Below are positions 45,604 through 55,793 of a stretch of 64,000 nucleotides of DNA, piece after piece. The position numbers and the translations under genes were made by a program. The notes under the pieces were generated by a model. That model had not been told where the DNA came from and ran no database searches. It worked only from the letters and a program-made list of their open reading frames with translations. Numbering within the stretch: position 1 is the stretch's first letter; each line of letters begins with the position of its first letter. The stretch is from Psychrobacter glacincola (GTDB taxonomy: Bacteria; Pseudomonadota; Gammaproteobacteria; Pseudomonadales; Moraxellaceae), in NCBI GenBank assembly GCA_001411745.2, contig LIQB01000004.1, positions 1 to 64,000 on the forward strand, given 5' to 3'.

Positions 45604-46596
45604 TTATGCTCCCTTGCCCGCTAATGCGCGCTGAATAACTTGTTTGAATAGACGACGAGTCAGCGGTATTTTGAAATCATTTTGACCACGACCTTTAGCC
45701 TCTTTTAATAATAAGTCCGCTGCTTGTTTAATAACATTTTCATTGCCATCAGTACCCGTTAGCAATGCCTCAACGGCTTCGTTGCGCCATGGCTCAGTGC
45801 CAATACCGCCGAATGCTAGGCGCACTGTGTCCAAACGCCCATTATCAGTCACGTCTATGATTGATGCACAAGACACTAAGGCAAAAGCATAGGACGCGCG
45901 ATCACGCACTTTGTCATAAGTGTGCATACCGCTGACAGGCGCTGGCAACACCACATGGGTGATAAGCTCACCAGGCTCTAAAATATTTTCGATATGTGGC
46001 GTGTCTTTTGGCAAACAATAAAAGTCTTTGATGGCAATTGTACGCATTGAGCCATCCGTTTTTAACGTCTCAACAGTGGCATCTAATAAGCGCATCGCGA
46101 CGGCCATATCAGATGGATGTTGAGCAATACAGGACTCGCTAGTACCCAAAATTGCCAAGGTACGATTTTCACCATTTATCGCTGGGCAACCAGAACCTGG
46201 GTTGCGTTTATTGCAGGCGCTGTCTGTCTGATAAAAATAATAACAACGCGTACGCTGTAATAGATTACCGCCCGTCGTCGCTCTATTACGCAACTGTCCC
46301 GTCGCACCTGCCAAAATCGCCCGTGATAGCACTGGGTAATTGGCAATCACCTCAGGATGCGCGGCCAAGTCGCTATTGGTCACTAGCGTACCGATGCGTA
46401 GGCCACCATCTGTAGTCTTCTCAATTTGAGCTAATGCTAAGCGAGTGATATCCACCAGCTTAACTGGCGTTTCAATCTCTAACTTCATCAAATCTAAAAG
46501 GTTGGTACCCCCTGCGATAAATGAGGCGTCTTTTACACTAGCAGATTGGGCTGCCTGCTCTGGCGCGGTAGCACGGCTATACTCGAAACGTTTCAT
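45604..46596 (-). CDS. FAD subunit with [4Fe-4S] insertion (PaoB-like)
   Basis: 330-aa FAD-binding subunit of a molybdenum hydroxylase. The N terminus is KRFEYSRATAPEQAA, the FAD loop FIAGGTNLLDLMKLE, and the second flavin motif ATTGGNLLQRTRCYYFYQTDSACNKRNPGSGCPAINGENR. The Cys pattern C-x10-C-x7-C after GNLLQRTR, with a further Cys in SESCIAQHPSD, is the iron-sulphur insertion known in PaoB and absent from standard xanthine dehydrogenases. It overlaps the Fe-S gene by four bases and lies two bases before the molybdenum subunit. Confidence 0.9.
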   Translation of the reverse strand: MKRFEYSRATAPEQAAQSASVKDASFIAGGTNLLDLMKLEIETPVKLVDITRLALAQIEKTTDGGLRIGTLVTNSDLAAHPEVIANYPVLSRAILAGATGQLRNRATTGGNLLQRTRCYYFYQTDSACNKRNPGSGCPAINGENRTLAILGTSESCIAQHPSDMAVAMRLLDATVETLKTDGSMRTIAIKDFYCLPKDTPHIENILEPGELITHVVLPAPVSGMHTYDKVRDRASYAFALVSCASIIDVTDNGRLDTVRLAFGGIGTEPWRNEAVEALLTGTDGNENVIKQAADLLLKEAKGRGQNDFKIPLTRRLFKQVIQRALAGKGA

Positions 46597-47240
46597 GAGC
46601 GATCTCCTAACCTGCTAGTTGCCGTCTTATTCTTCATAGATTGACTACCTAGCTGCGCTTCACTAGGTGGTGGCGACCAAATACCCGTCACCTCTGATTT
46701 TTGTACTGCGTCAGTTTTAGATGAATTATTCATTTCATTTTCTAGTATTTGTGAAATGGCCTTAATAATATTGGGATAAGCAGAACAGCGGCAAATATTG
46801 CCACTCATACGCTCAGCGATTTCTTGAACCAGCAACCCATTAGGATTTTGCAAATCTGTAGTGACATGACTGGGCCAGTTTTGTTTAATTTCATCGATCA
46901 GCGCTGTTGCTGAACAAATTTGCCCAGGGGTACAGTAACCACATTGAAACGCATCATTATCTTTAAAGGCTTGTTGTAACTCCGATAATGATTCGGGCAT
47001 GCCAATACCTTCAATCGTGGTAATGTCATCACCATCGTGCATAACTGCCAAGGTCAAACAGGCATTGACCCGACGCCCATTGATAAGTATGGTACAAGCG
47101 CCGCATTGACCATGGTCACAGCCTTTTTTAGGCCCCGTAATTTTGAGGTGCTGACGACAGACATCGAGTAATGTCGTGCGTGAATCAAGATTGTCGAGCT
47201 GATAATCTTGCTTATTAATGGTTAAGTTCAAGGTAGGCAT
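46593..47240 (-). CDS. [2Fe-2S] subunit of aldehyde oxidoreductase (PaoA-like)
   Basis: 215-aa ferredoxin-like subunit. The first cluster is in KKGCDHGQCGACTILINGRRVNACLT, the second in CGYCTPGQICSATAL and NICRCSAYPNIIKAI. The reading frame opens at 47327, but the added 29 residues contain no twin-arginine pair. The ATG at 47240 gives the family start MPTLNLTINKQ with GAGAAG upstream. So, unlike E. coli PaoA, no Tat signal is visible and the enzyme is probably cytoplasmic. The C-terminal 45 residues (after ISQILENEM) are a Ser/Lys/Pro-rich tail not typical of the family. Confidence 0.86.
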   Translation of the reverse strand: MPTLNLTINKQDYQLDNLDSRTTLLDVCRQHLKITGPKKGCDHGQCGACTILINGRRVNACLTLAVMHDGDDITTIEGIGMPESLSELQQAFKDNDAFQCGYCTPGQICSATALIDEIKQNWPSHVTTDLQNPNGLLVQEIAERMSGNICRCSAYPNIIKAISQILENEMNNSSKTDAVQKSEVTGIWSPPPSEAQLGSQSMKNKTATSRLGDRS

Positions 47241-47465
47241 GCTGGCTTCTCGCTGGCAGATAATCAGAAAAAATAGGGTTAAACGCTTCTTAAAAGTCGC
47301 GCTAATCGATTTATTATGACTTATCAAAAACGTTGTTTTGTTTTTACTTTGTAGTTATTACAGTGTAGTTTTTAATCTAAAAAAATTTTGCTTCTCACTA
47401 TTTTATCTCGCTTATTCACTATCAATTTTATAAATGAAACTCAAAAACTCATTTTATTAGCAAAA

Positions 47466-47502
47466 AAATAGCGCTATAAACATGCCGTTTATAACGCTAT
47501 TT
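47466..47502 (-). terminator. Terminator of the nitroreductase gene
   Basis: A 16-base stem (47466-47481 with 47487-47502, one mismatch) and five-base loop; on the minus strand it ends in a run of T. Confidence 0.83.
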
Positions 47503-47539
47503 GAGTTCAATATAGTCAGTTAAAAATACCAGTCGGGCA

Positions 47540-48196
47540 TTACGCTTTAGTAATTATGCTCGCTTCACTCAATCGAGATTTTGGCAAATCGGCATTAAAA
47601 TCATCTTCACTACGATAACCCAGTGAGATAACGGCAACGGCTGTGTAGCCTTTGCTACGTAGCTCAAATTCTTCATCGAGTGCCTTTAGATCAGCACCTT
47701 CCATCGGTACAGCATCAATACCTAAAGTAGCAGCACCCAGTAACAATGCGCCCATATTTAGATACACTTGCTCGACCAGCCAATGTGGCTCGTCTTTTTG
47801 CTCATAACGGCGAATGTCCAAAAACATTTTGCGCACTTGATGCATTTGCTCTTTGAATTTTGGTTCTGCGAAGCGACCATCAGCGTCTTCTTTATCCAGT
47901 ACCTCGTTCAAAAAATCATCGTCAGCATAAACGCGGCTACAGAACACGATGACGTGTGATGCCTCTGTTACCTTGGCTGCATTGAAGTCAAACATCCCTT
48001 GTGTACCTTTTGCGATACGTGCCTTGCCAGTCTCATCATCAGCGATCACAAAATGCCAAGGCTGAATATTAGTGCTTGATGGGCTAAGTCGTAGGATATC
48101 CTTTAAACTTTGAAAGTCTGCTGCTGATATTTTTTTATTGGCATCAAACTCTTTGGTGCTGTAACGCCAGTTCATGGCTTCAGTGATATTTTTCAT
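47540..48196 (-). CDS. NAD(P)H-dependent nitroreductase, NfsB-like
   Basis: 218-aa flavoprotein of the nitroreductase family. It has AMNWRYSTKEFDANKKI with the FMN-phosphate Arg-x-Ser, LRLSPSSTNIQPWHFVI, EQVYLNMGALLLGAATLGIDAVPMEG and AVAVISLGYRSEDDF. This matches E. coli NfsB, which reduces nitro groups and quinones. It is monocistronic, with its own terminator and a 313-base gap upstream. Confidence 0.88.
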   Translation of the reverse strand: MKNITEAMNWRYSTKEFDANKKISAADFQSLKDILRLSPSSTNIQPWHFVIADDETGKARIAKGTQGMFDFNAAKVTEASHVIVFCSRVYADDDFLNEVLDKEDADGRFAEPKFKEQMHQVRKMFLDIRRYEQKDEPHWLVEQVYLNMGALLLGAATLGIDAVPMEGADLKALDEEFELRSKGYTAVAVISLGYRSEDDFNADLPKSRLSEASIITKA

Positions 48197-48509
48197 TTAT
48201 GACTCCAAGATTTTTAGTACCGCCACTTTAAGCAAAAACCCGTTTGATGACCGTTACAGATTGGTTAAGTAGTCACCTATTTTGTTAATAAGTCGCTTAT
48301 AATTCAGTGCATCGCTGAGTTAATTGAGCCGCCATTTGAACAGGTATTTAAGCAGCTACTTATTAGACAGAGACTCATTAAACAGTAACTTAGACGATAT
48401 TGTAATCGTTCTCTCATTCTCTTAGCATTAGTTAATTAGCATTGATTTATAAGGCGGTCGACCACAGACAGCTTATATAAAAAATAAATACTGACTTAGG
48501 CAGATAGAT
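48197..48509. other. Divergent intergenic region, nitroreductase and FrnE-like genes
   Basis: No gene is seen. At 48451-48472 AAGGCGGTCGACCACAGACAGC resembles part of the putative repeat at 39495-39612 (AAGGCGACCGACCGCAGATAGT) at 17 of 22 positions, possibly a repeat fragment. Confidence 0.4.
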
Positions 48510-49178
48510 ATGGAATATTCAAAGCAGTTATCCTCAGAGCAGCCACTACGCATAGATATCGTCTCAGACGTTGTTTGCCCTTGGTGCGTCATTGGTTACC
48601 GCCAGCTGGCAGAAGCCCTCAAGCAAACCAACACCGAACACGAGATTCACTGGCATCCGTTTGAGCTTAATCCAAATATGCCAAGCGAAGGACAAAATAT
48701 GCGTGAACATATTATGGAGAAATATGGTTCGAGCAAGCAAGAATCTGACGCTAGCCGTACTCGATTAATGGAAGCGGGTAATGAGGTTGGCTTTACGTTT
48801 AATTTTAACGATGACACGCGTATGCACAACACGTTCAACTTGCATCAATTGCTGCACTGGGCAGATCAGAAAGGTCGCATGCATGACTTAAAGCAGGCGT
48901 TATTCATCGCTCATTTTACCAATGGTCGCAATATTTCTGACAATGCCGTGCTTGCTGATATCGCCGCAGAGATTGGACTAGATCGTGATGAGGCACTAGC
49001 TGTGTTAGCAGACCAAAGGTTCGCTAAAGAGGTGCGCGCAGAAGAGCAACATTGGCAACAACAAGGCATTCAAAGCGTGCCAGCGGTAATTTTTAATAAG
49101 CGTCATCTGGTTAGTGGTGCGCAAGGCGTTGAGAATTTCAAAAATATCTTGCAGCAGCTGTCTAACATGCCAGACTAG
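48510..49178 (+). CDS. DsbA-family thiol oxidoreductase, FrnE-like
   Basis: 222-aa cytoplasmic DsbA-like protein. The active site CPWC is in IDIVSDVVCPWCVIGYRQL; FELNPNMPSEGQNMREHI, FNLHQLLHWADQKG and QGIQSVPAVIFNKRHLVSGAQGVENF complete the family pattern. FrnE proteins act in polyketide biosynthesis or oxidative-stress disulfide handling; the role here is unknown. A cis-Pro precedes the last strand (VPAVIF). It is followed by the HAD gene at 57 bases and is probably co-transcribed with it. Confidence 0.9.
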   Translation: MEYSKQLSSEQPLRIDIVSDVVCPWCVIGYRQLAEALKQTNTEHEIHWHPFELNPNMPSEGQNMREHIMEKYGSSKQESDASRTRLMEAGNEVGFTFNFNDDTRMHNTFNLHQLLHWADQKGRMHDLKQALFIAHFTNGRNISDNAVLADIAAEIGLDRDEALAVLADQRFAKEVRAEEQHWQQQGIQSVPAVIFNKRHLVSGAQGVENFKNILQQLSNMPD

Positions 49179-49235
49179 TTTTCCTGACGAGGTTTTTTGG
49201 CAAGATTTCGTTTGCTATTCCTAAAAGGATCCCTT

Positions 49236-49931
49236 ATGTCCTCTGATAAATCTCTCCCTATTATCGTGTTTGATGTCAATGAGACGCTACTCGACATTAC
49301 CACTCTTGAACCATTATTCGCTCGCCTATTTGGCAATAAAATACTACTAAGAGAATGGTTTGCGCAATTGGTGCTATATTCACAAACCATGACGTTATCA
49401 GGACTTTATACGCCTTTTGGCGAGCTTGGCGTCAGCGCCTTACAGATGACCGCTGATATTCATAACGTCAGGCTGATAGATAGCGATGTCGACGAATTAA
49501 AAGAGCGTATGAGCAAAATGCCTGCTCACCCTGATGTAGTTCCAGCATTAACCAAGCTGCGTGAGGCAGGGTTTCGACTGGTAACGTTGACCAACTCAGC
49601 AAATAGCGCTTCCCCGACCCCGCTTGAAAAAGCTGGCATCAGCCATTTTTTTGAACAGCACTTTAGTGTTGAGCAGGTAGCAAGATTCAAGCCTGCGCCT
49701 GAAACCTACCAAATGGTCGCTAAGGAGCTGTCTGTTGAGTTGTCAAATTTATGCCTAGTCGCTTGTCATCTTTGGGATACGATTGGCGCGCAAGCAGCTG
49801 GCTGCCGAGGGGCGTTTCTCACACGACCGCACAATGCTTTATTATCAGCGCCAAACGTTCCAGCGCCAGACTTTATAGCAGCAGATCTAACCACGCTTGC
49901 CGAACAGATAATTTTTTCCACTAAAAAATAA
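49236..49931 (+). CDS. HAD hydrolase, type II haloacid dehalogenase family
   Basis: 231-aa HAD-superfamily enzyme. Nucleophile motif is VFDVNETLLDITTLE, followed by the Thr/Ser motif LVTLTNSANS, the Lys in ARFKPAPETYQMVAKEL, and a final acid region LVACHLWDTIGAQAAGC. The haloacid-dehalogenase-II branch uses DVNGT-like motifs; the first motif's DVNETL is typical of this subgroup. The frame opens at 49197, but ATG at 49236 has AAAAGGA at good spacing. The usual VACHxxD pattern reads VACHLWDT. True dehalogenase activity is uncertain. Confidence 0.84.
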   Translation: MSSDKSLPIIVFDVNETLLDITTLEPLFARLFGNKILLREWFAQLVLYSQTMTLSGLYTPFGELGVSALQMTADIHNVRLIDSDVDELKERMSKMPAHPDVVPALTKLREAGFRLVTLTNSANSASPTPLEKAGISHFFEQHFSVEQVARFKPAPETYQMVAKELSVELSNLCLVACHLWDTIGAQAAGCRGAFLTRPHNALLSAPNVPAPDFIAADLTTLAEQIIFSTKK

Positions 49932-49943
49932 TTGCCAATGACA

Positions 49944-49978
49944 AAAAAATGCCTCCCTATATAAGGACGGCATTTTCG
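49944..49978. terminator. Bidirectional terminator, HAD and adhC genes
   Basis: AAAAATGCCTCC pairs with GGACGGCATTTT (one bulge) between converging genes, with A and T tracts on each side. Confidence 0.72.
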
Positions 49979-50038
49979 GTTTAGCATACTGCTATTTTAT
50001 AAGGCTAAATCTATAATCACTATTATTAATAATGATTT

Positions 50039-51187
<1,149 letters not shown>

Positions 51188-51354
51188 TTATGGGTTATTA
51201 AGCGCAGACCTCTATTCAGCTTATCTTGCTTGTTGAATGGAGGCAAGCGGCAGTTGTAGCAGTCTGTAAAGCTTTATACTGACTATTATAGTTTTTTCTA
51301 TAGCGATAACAATGTGCTATATTTGCAAATATCTTTTACACAGTGGTAATAATC

Positions 51355-52248
51355 ATGCGCTGGGATGGTATTAGCGAATTTGTTTATGTAGCAGAGCACG
51401 AAAGCTTTACGCGCGCGGCAAAGGAACTGGGTATTTCGACTGCGCAAGTCAGTCGACAGATAAGCGCTTTAGAGAAGCGACTGAATATTAAACTGCTTTA
51501 TCGCACGACGCGTAAAGTATCGCTGACTGAAGAAGGTCGCGTGTTTTATCAGCATTGCCGCGGTGTGCTCGATGGCTTGGATGCAGCTGAGCAAGCGGTG
51601 AGCAACTTACAATCAAAGCCGCAAGGTAGGATTAAACTGACCGCTCCTGTCACGTATGGCGAGCAGCAATTATTGCCACTGGTCAATGATTTCATGATGC
51701 AATATCGCGATATCGAAGTGACGGCTTTTTTGAGCAATCAGAAAATCGACTTGGTCGAGGGCGGCTATGATTTGGCGATCCGTATTGGCAAGTTAAGCGA
51801 CTCAACCATGATGGCAAAAAAGCTTAGCAGCCGTACCAACTTCGTCTGTGCCGCGCCCGCTTATCTCGAAAAATACGGCACGCCTAATACTCTGTCCGAG
51901 CTAAGCCAACATAACTGCTTGCTTGGCACGCGTGACTATTGGCACTTTATAGAAGATGGTAAAATAGATTCTGGAAAAAACGCTGATAAAGAAAAAAACC
52001 TGCGCGTGTCCGGCAGTGTCCAATATAACAGTGGTCACAGTCTAGTCGATGCGGCGTTAAAAAGTCTGGGTATCGTCCAGCTACCTGATTATTATGTGCA
52101 AAAATACTTAGTATCAGGTGAGCTGGTCAGCTTATTGAATAACTATCGAGAGCCTGAGGAAAGTATCTGGGCTGTCTACCCGCACAACCGTCATTTATCG
52201 CCAAAGATTAGACTGCTCGTCGATTATCTAGCAGAGCATTTGGTTTAG
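51355..52248 (+). CDS. LysR family regulator next to adhC
   Basis: 297-aa LysR-type regulator. HTH at residues about 3-62: MRWDGISEFVYVAEHESFTRAAKELGISTAQVSRQISALEKRLNIKLLYRTTRKVSLTEEG. The effector domain follows (GRIKLTAPVTYGEQQLLPLVNDFMMQYRDIEV). An in-frame GTG lies 12 bases earlier, but the ATG gives the normal LysR start. It is divergent from adhC across about 190 bases, where LysR-type T-N11-A sites would be expected; I could not single one out. The effector may be an aldehyde or glutathione adduct (inference). Confidence 0.88.
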   Translation: MRWDGISEFVYVAEHESFTRAAKELGISTAQVSRQISALEKRLNIKLLYRTTRKVSLTEEGRVFYQHCRGVLDGLDAAEQAVSNLQSKPQGRIKLTAPVTYGEQQLLPLVNDFMMQYRDIEVTAFLSNQKIDLVEGGYDLAIRIGKLSDSTMMAKKLSSRTNFVCAAPAYLEKYGTPNTLSELSQHNCLLGTRDYWHFIEDGKIDSGKNADKEKNLRVSGSVQYNSGHSLVDAALKSLGIVQLPDYYVQKYLVSGELVSLLNNYREPEESIWAVYPHNRHLSPKIRLLVDYLAEHLV

Positions 52249-52421
52249 CTATGCGTTTTGGCTTAGGCATTCTTTAAGGTGTGTTGCAATGCGAGGCTTT
52301 ACTATGCGCGGTTTATTACGCACAATGCTACTAAGCACAAGGAATATTATGGTTCACACTAAATATTCGATGTTGTCAGCCATCATTCGCTGAATAAACA
52401 ATGACAATAAAAGGACTTTTC

Positions 52422-52940
52422 ATGCTTAAGACTCTCTCTATCGCTGCCCTAGCATTGGCCGTATCCTCCTGCGCCAGTGTTGAAAATATTTTAAACGCGC
52501 CGGACAAAGCACCATCAACGCCAAAAACGATGACTGCTACCAATGCCGAAAAAGGCTTGGTTACGCTGCAAAGCAATCATTCCGTGCAAGATACCGCTGA
52601 TAAACTGGCGGCAATTATTGAAAGCAAAGGTATGAAAGTATTTGCGCGCGTCGATCACCAAAAGAATGCCCAAGGTGTCAATTTAACATTAAGACCGACG
52701 CAAGTGATTATGTTTGGTAATCCAAAAGCGGGTACGCCATTGATGAATTGTGAGCAAAGCGTCGCTATCGACTTGCCGCAAAAAATCCTCATCAGCGAAG
52801 ATGCCGATAAAAAGGTCTGGTTGTCTTACAACAATCCCGAATACCTAAAGAGTCGTCACGATATCAAAGGTTGTGATACTGAAATAGCTAATATCGCAAA
52901 AGCCCTTGATGGTGTCAGTAAAGCCGCTATTGCAAAGTAA
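52422..52940 (+). CDS. DUF302 lipoprotein
   Basis: 172-aa predicted lipoprotein: MLKTLSIAALALAVSSCASVEN, with a V-S-S-C lipobox at residue 17. The mature part is a DUF302 domain (LVTLQSNHSVQDTADKLAAIIESKGMKVFARVDHQKNA... RPTQVIMFGNPKAGTPLM, then DLPQKILISEDADKKVWLSYNNPEYL). DUF302 proteins have unknown biochemical function. The reading frame opens earlier at 52401, but the ATG at 52422 has AAAAGGA upstream and a proper signal. It is monocistronic. Confidence 0.85.
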   Translation: MLKTLSIAALALAVSSCASVENILNAPDKAPSTPKTMTATNAEKGLVTLQSNHSVQDTADKLAAIIESKGMKVFARVDHQKNAQGVNLTLRPTQVIMFGNPKAGTPLMNCEQSVAIDLPQKILISEDADKKVWLSYNNPEYLKSRHDIKGCDTEIANIAKALDGVSKAAIAK

Positions 52941-52964
52941 TACCAAACCCAAAAAATACGATTA

Positions 52965-53065
52965 ACGACGTCATTTTTGCTTGTTCCGCTCGCTTAGTCT
53001 ACTAGATGTAGTACTTGCACTCGTTTTCCTTGCTACTCTAATTTTTTGAGAGGGTATAAGCGTTG
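52965..53065. repeat. Putative intergenic repeat unit
   Basis: The block contains TACTAGATGTAGTACTTGC and GCTTGTTCCGCTCGC. It has weak inverted edges (AAACCC near 52947 and GGGTGAAA near 53065). Its reverse complement aligns loosely with 39495-39612, sharing the order gcaagg, agtac, acatctag and a final aaaaatg. Psychrobacter-type repeat is inferred. Confidence 0.4.
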
Positions 53066-53082
53066 GGTGAAAATCTAAAGAT

Positions 53083-53122
53083 ATAAAAAGGTGGGATGCA
53101 AAAGCACTCCCACCTTTTATTT
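53083..53122. terminator. Terminator between DUF302 and DUF4031 genes
   Basis: AAAAGGTGGGA (53086-53096) and TCCCACCTTTT (53108-53118) with TGC/GCA pairing inside; A/T tracts serve both directions. Confidence 0.82.
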
Positions 53123-53170
53123 GCCTTTAAAAAATTAACGTATTAGCAATCTTCAGACTGTGCTACTTGC

Positions 53171-53449
53171 TCATATAGCGCTGTTTAGATCGTGTAGCTC
53201 TATTTTTAACTTCTTTGCACATTCGATAATCTTTTTTCGACCAGCAGGAATAGCCCCATATTCAATCGCTATTTCTCGCATTTGTACCGTGACGTCATAG
53301 TGCGGATAGCTGGCGTTTCGATGGAATAAGCGCTTATCCACTTCAATTAGTGCGGCAAAATCATGCAGCTCTTGCAGGGTATCTGCCAGCATGTGGCACC
53401 ACTTATAGCCTTTAAATTCTATCTGCATAAAATCCACATATATCGCCAT
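53171..53449 (-). CDS. Small DUF4031 protein
   Basis: 92-aa soluble protein. It starts MAIYVDFMQIEFKGYKWCHMLADTLQELHDFAALIEV, the DUF4031 pattern (V-Y-V-D at the start, then C-H-M-x-A-D). It ends with HYDVTVQMREIAIEYGAIPAGRKKIIECAKK. The family has no known function; it resembles small hydrolase-like proteins. It lies 67 bases downstream of the transglutaminase gene on the same strand and could be the last gene of that operon. Confidence 0.78.
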   Translation of the reverse strand: MAIYVDFMQIEFKGYKWCHMLADTLQELHDFAALIEVDKRLFHRNASYPHYDVTVQMREIAIEYGAIPAGRKKIIECAKKLKIELHDLNSAI

Positions 53450-53516
53450 AGAACCGTCTCCTTTATTATCCTTAACTTTTTATCATGTGTTAAGCAACGC
53501 TTTCACAGAGCAGCTA

Positions 53517-55793
53517 TTAGAACAATTCACGTGCATCTTTCTTAAGCTTTTTCAGGATAGTTTGGTATTCGCTATGATTGGTTCCAAGCGTGCTTAGACG
53601 TCCATAACGCAGTTGACGATAGTCCTGCCTCATCTGCATGATTTTTGCTTGGGCAATGTCTGAATCACCGCTATCTGTTAGCTTACTAGCTTTACTGCTA
53701 TCAGCGCTACGTGACACATTTACATCGCTATTTACATAACTACCGATATCATTAGTTCGGTCATCAACAGCCCTAGCCACGCGCTCAAGCCAAGCCAACT
53801 GACCTTCACTTTCATCACGAGCAAGTGATTTATCCACTTTGCCAATACGTTTTGATAGCTGTGCAAGCGGCTGGTCTGCTGGATGCCAGCGCTTGCGGCG
53901 ACGTTGCCAAATGATAAAGACCAAAATAGCCATGACGGTAATAGCACTCGCTGCCAACCAGATAATTTGCTGCATCACTGAGCGGATATTAAACCACTTG
54001 AGTAGCGAGCCTGCTTGTTTGTCCTGATCGTAACCGACGACATCTTTTTGCCAATAATAGCTGGCTTGGTCGGACAGACGGCGTAAGGTTTGTAGCATTT
54101 GATACTGCTGATAGCTGATTTGTGCGCTAGCGCCATCGCCGAACATTGCCGCTCCTTGTGCCTGCGTCAGCGCATCCATCCCCTGCTCGACACGCTCAGG
54201 CGCGACAAAAGCCGTCGGATCGACACGTGCCCAGCCTTGACCCTCAAGCCAAACCTCCGTCCAAGCGTGCGCATCCTTTTGCCGCACCTCCCATACATTA
54301 CCACCGCGGCTCAGCTCACCACCTTGATAGCCGGCGACGACACGCGCGGGTATGCCAGCGGCGCGCAGCATAAAGGTAAAACTGGAAGAATAATGCTCAC
54401 AAAACCCCGCTTTGGTCTCAAATAAAAACTCGTCAATACGGTTATTATTCAGCCGTGGCGGTGATAACGTATAACGAAATTCTGTTTGATTTATCCAGCG
54501 TTCAATAGCCGCCATATAGCGCACTGGGTCTGAGTCTGATTGCGCAAATAACTGCTGCGCCAACGCGCGTGCTTGCGGATTTCCATCGGCTGGCAAGGTA
54601 AGATTTAGACGTCGCAACTCATCAGAGAGAATCGGATCGATACGCATCGGTGCAAATTGCAATACTTCATAACGTAACTGCTGAGTGACGGGCTGATCTT
54701 TTAATAAGGTAAAGTTTGAAGTAATACTGACATCTTGGCGCTGGGCAAAAGGATAATCAAGTCCAAATAGCCAGTTTTGCTGCGTCGGCTCTAGGATAAT
54801 TTCATAGCTGGTAGGCGCAACCTTTACTTCATCAGGGACAGTTGCAAAGGCATTCTCAATCCAAGATGGCATTTGCGGTGCAGGTCGCCATTGTCGTTGC
54901 TGAGGGCTAGGACGCCATGTAATACCGTCAAAGTCGCTAAACACCAAACCACGCCAATATAACTGCTGTTGCGGCGGGCGATTCTCTGCAAACTCTACCC
55001 GAAACGCCAGCTCAGTCGATTGTCCCAAATTGGCAAAATCCCCGGGTGACATACTATCGGATACGCCAGTGGTTGCTTGCTGACCTGATAGCTGTACTGA
55101 CCATAGTGGTGGCAAGCGCGGGAAGAACAAAAATAGCACGACTAATAACGGTAATGCCCCGATACCCAGCACACCCAAAGTACGCAAGCGACCATCACCG
55201 CGAGTGTTGCCGTCATCATTAAGCGCAATAAATGCCAATAAAATGACAACTGCACCAACAATCACTTCTAAAGTCATAACAAGACCTTGATCCATCAAAA
55301 ACAGCGCGGCAAGGACAAATAGTGATAAATTTAGGACCACATAAGCATCACGCCGTTTATACATCTCCCACAGCTTGCTGATGAGACATAGCACTAAAAA
55401 CGCCACGCCCATATCCAGTCCAAACGCTGTATTATAAGTCAGCCATAGACCTGCCAGCCCCAATAAAAAGCCGAGCATTTGCATGCCTTGATAGACACGT
55501 CTTAAATGCGCTATTTTTTTAAACTTAGCTTTTATAGACGGTAGCTGGGCGGCGATGCTGACCACCGCAAAACCTATCAACCAAAACGGCAGATGCGCCG
55601 CATGAGGTAAAATAACGGTAATTTGGGCAATTAGTACCCAATAATAAGCAGGCAATGCGAATAGCTTACCATACCATTTTGCAGCGCTATCCTGTATAGC
55701 ACGATCAGTGACGTTTTGACCCAGTGCCAACTGCTCAAAACTTACGGAGTTTATCTCTGTCTCATTTGAAGAGTGATTTTTAAAATTGGTCAT
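53517..55793 (-). CDS. TgpA-like transglutaminase-domain membrane protein
   Basis: 758-aa inner-membrane protein with the TgpA layout. About six or seven N-terminal membrane helices (DUF3488) occupy residues 45-235. A periplasmic transglutaminase core follows with the triad: KAGFCEHYSSSFTFMLRAAGIPARVVAGYQGGE (Cys), DAHAWTEVWLEGQGWARVDPTAFVAPERV (His and Asp). Then comes a second helix at about 600-622 (IWLAASAITVMAILVFIIW) and a C-terminal DUF4129-like region. The start at 55793 overlaps the DUF58 stop (ATGA), so it is preferred to the TTG at 55820. With MoxR and DUF58 genes it forms the conserved trio of unknown essential role known in Pseudomonas. Confidence 0.9.
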   Translation of the reverse strand: MTNFKNHSSNETEINSVSFEQLALGQNVTDRAIQDSAAKWYGKLFALPAYYWVLIAQITVILPHAAHLPFWLIGFAVVSIAAQLPSIKAKFKKIAHLRRVYQGMQMLGFLLGLAGLWLTYNTAFGLDMGVAFLVLCLISKLWEMYKRRDAYVVLNLSLFVLAALFLMDQGLVMTLEVIVGAVVILLAFIALNDDGNTRGDGRLRTLGVLGIGALPLLVVLFLFFPRLPPLWSVQLSGQQATTGVSDSMSPGDFANLGQSTELAFRVEFAENRPPQQQLYWRGLVFSDFDGITWRPSPQQRQWRPAPQMPSWIENAFATVPDEVKVAPTSYEIILEPTQQNWLFGLDYPFAQRQDVSITSNFTLLKDQPVTQQLRYEVLQFAPMRIDPILSDELRRLNLTLPADGNPQARALAQQLFAQSDSDPVRYMAAIERWINQTEFRYTLSPPRLNNNRIDEFLFETKAGFCEHYSSSFTFMLRAAGIPARVVAGYQGGELSRGGNVWEVRQKDAHAWTEVWLEGQGWARVDPTAFVAPERVEQGMDALTQAQGAAMFGDGASAQISYQQYQMLQTLRRLSDQASYYWQKDVVGYDQDKQAGSLLKWFNIRSVMQQIIWLAASAITVMAILVFIIWQRRRKRWHPADQPLAQLSKRIGKVDKSLARDESEGQLAWLERVARAVDDRTNDIGSYVNSDVNVSRSADSSKASKLTDSGDSDIAQAKIMQMRQDYRQLRYGRLSTLGTNHSEYQTILKKLKKDARELF

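Noticed and set aside
47241..47327. N-terminal extension of the Fe-S subunit as a Tat signal
   Set aside because: It has a hydrophobic stretch (LTLFFLIIC) but lacks the twin-arginine motif; the later ATG gives the normal family start.
48451..48472. Regulatory site in the nitroreductase/FrnE gap
   Set aside because: It contains no clean palindrome of a known regulator; resemblance to the 39.5-kb repeat seemed a better explanation, so I listed it only as a possible repeat fragment.
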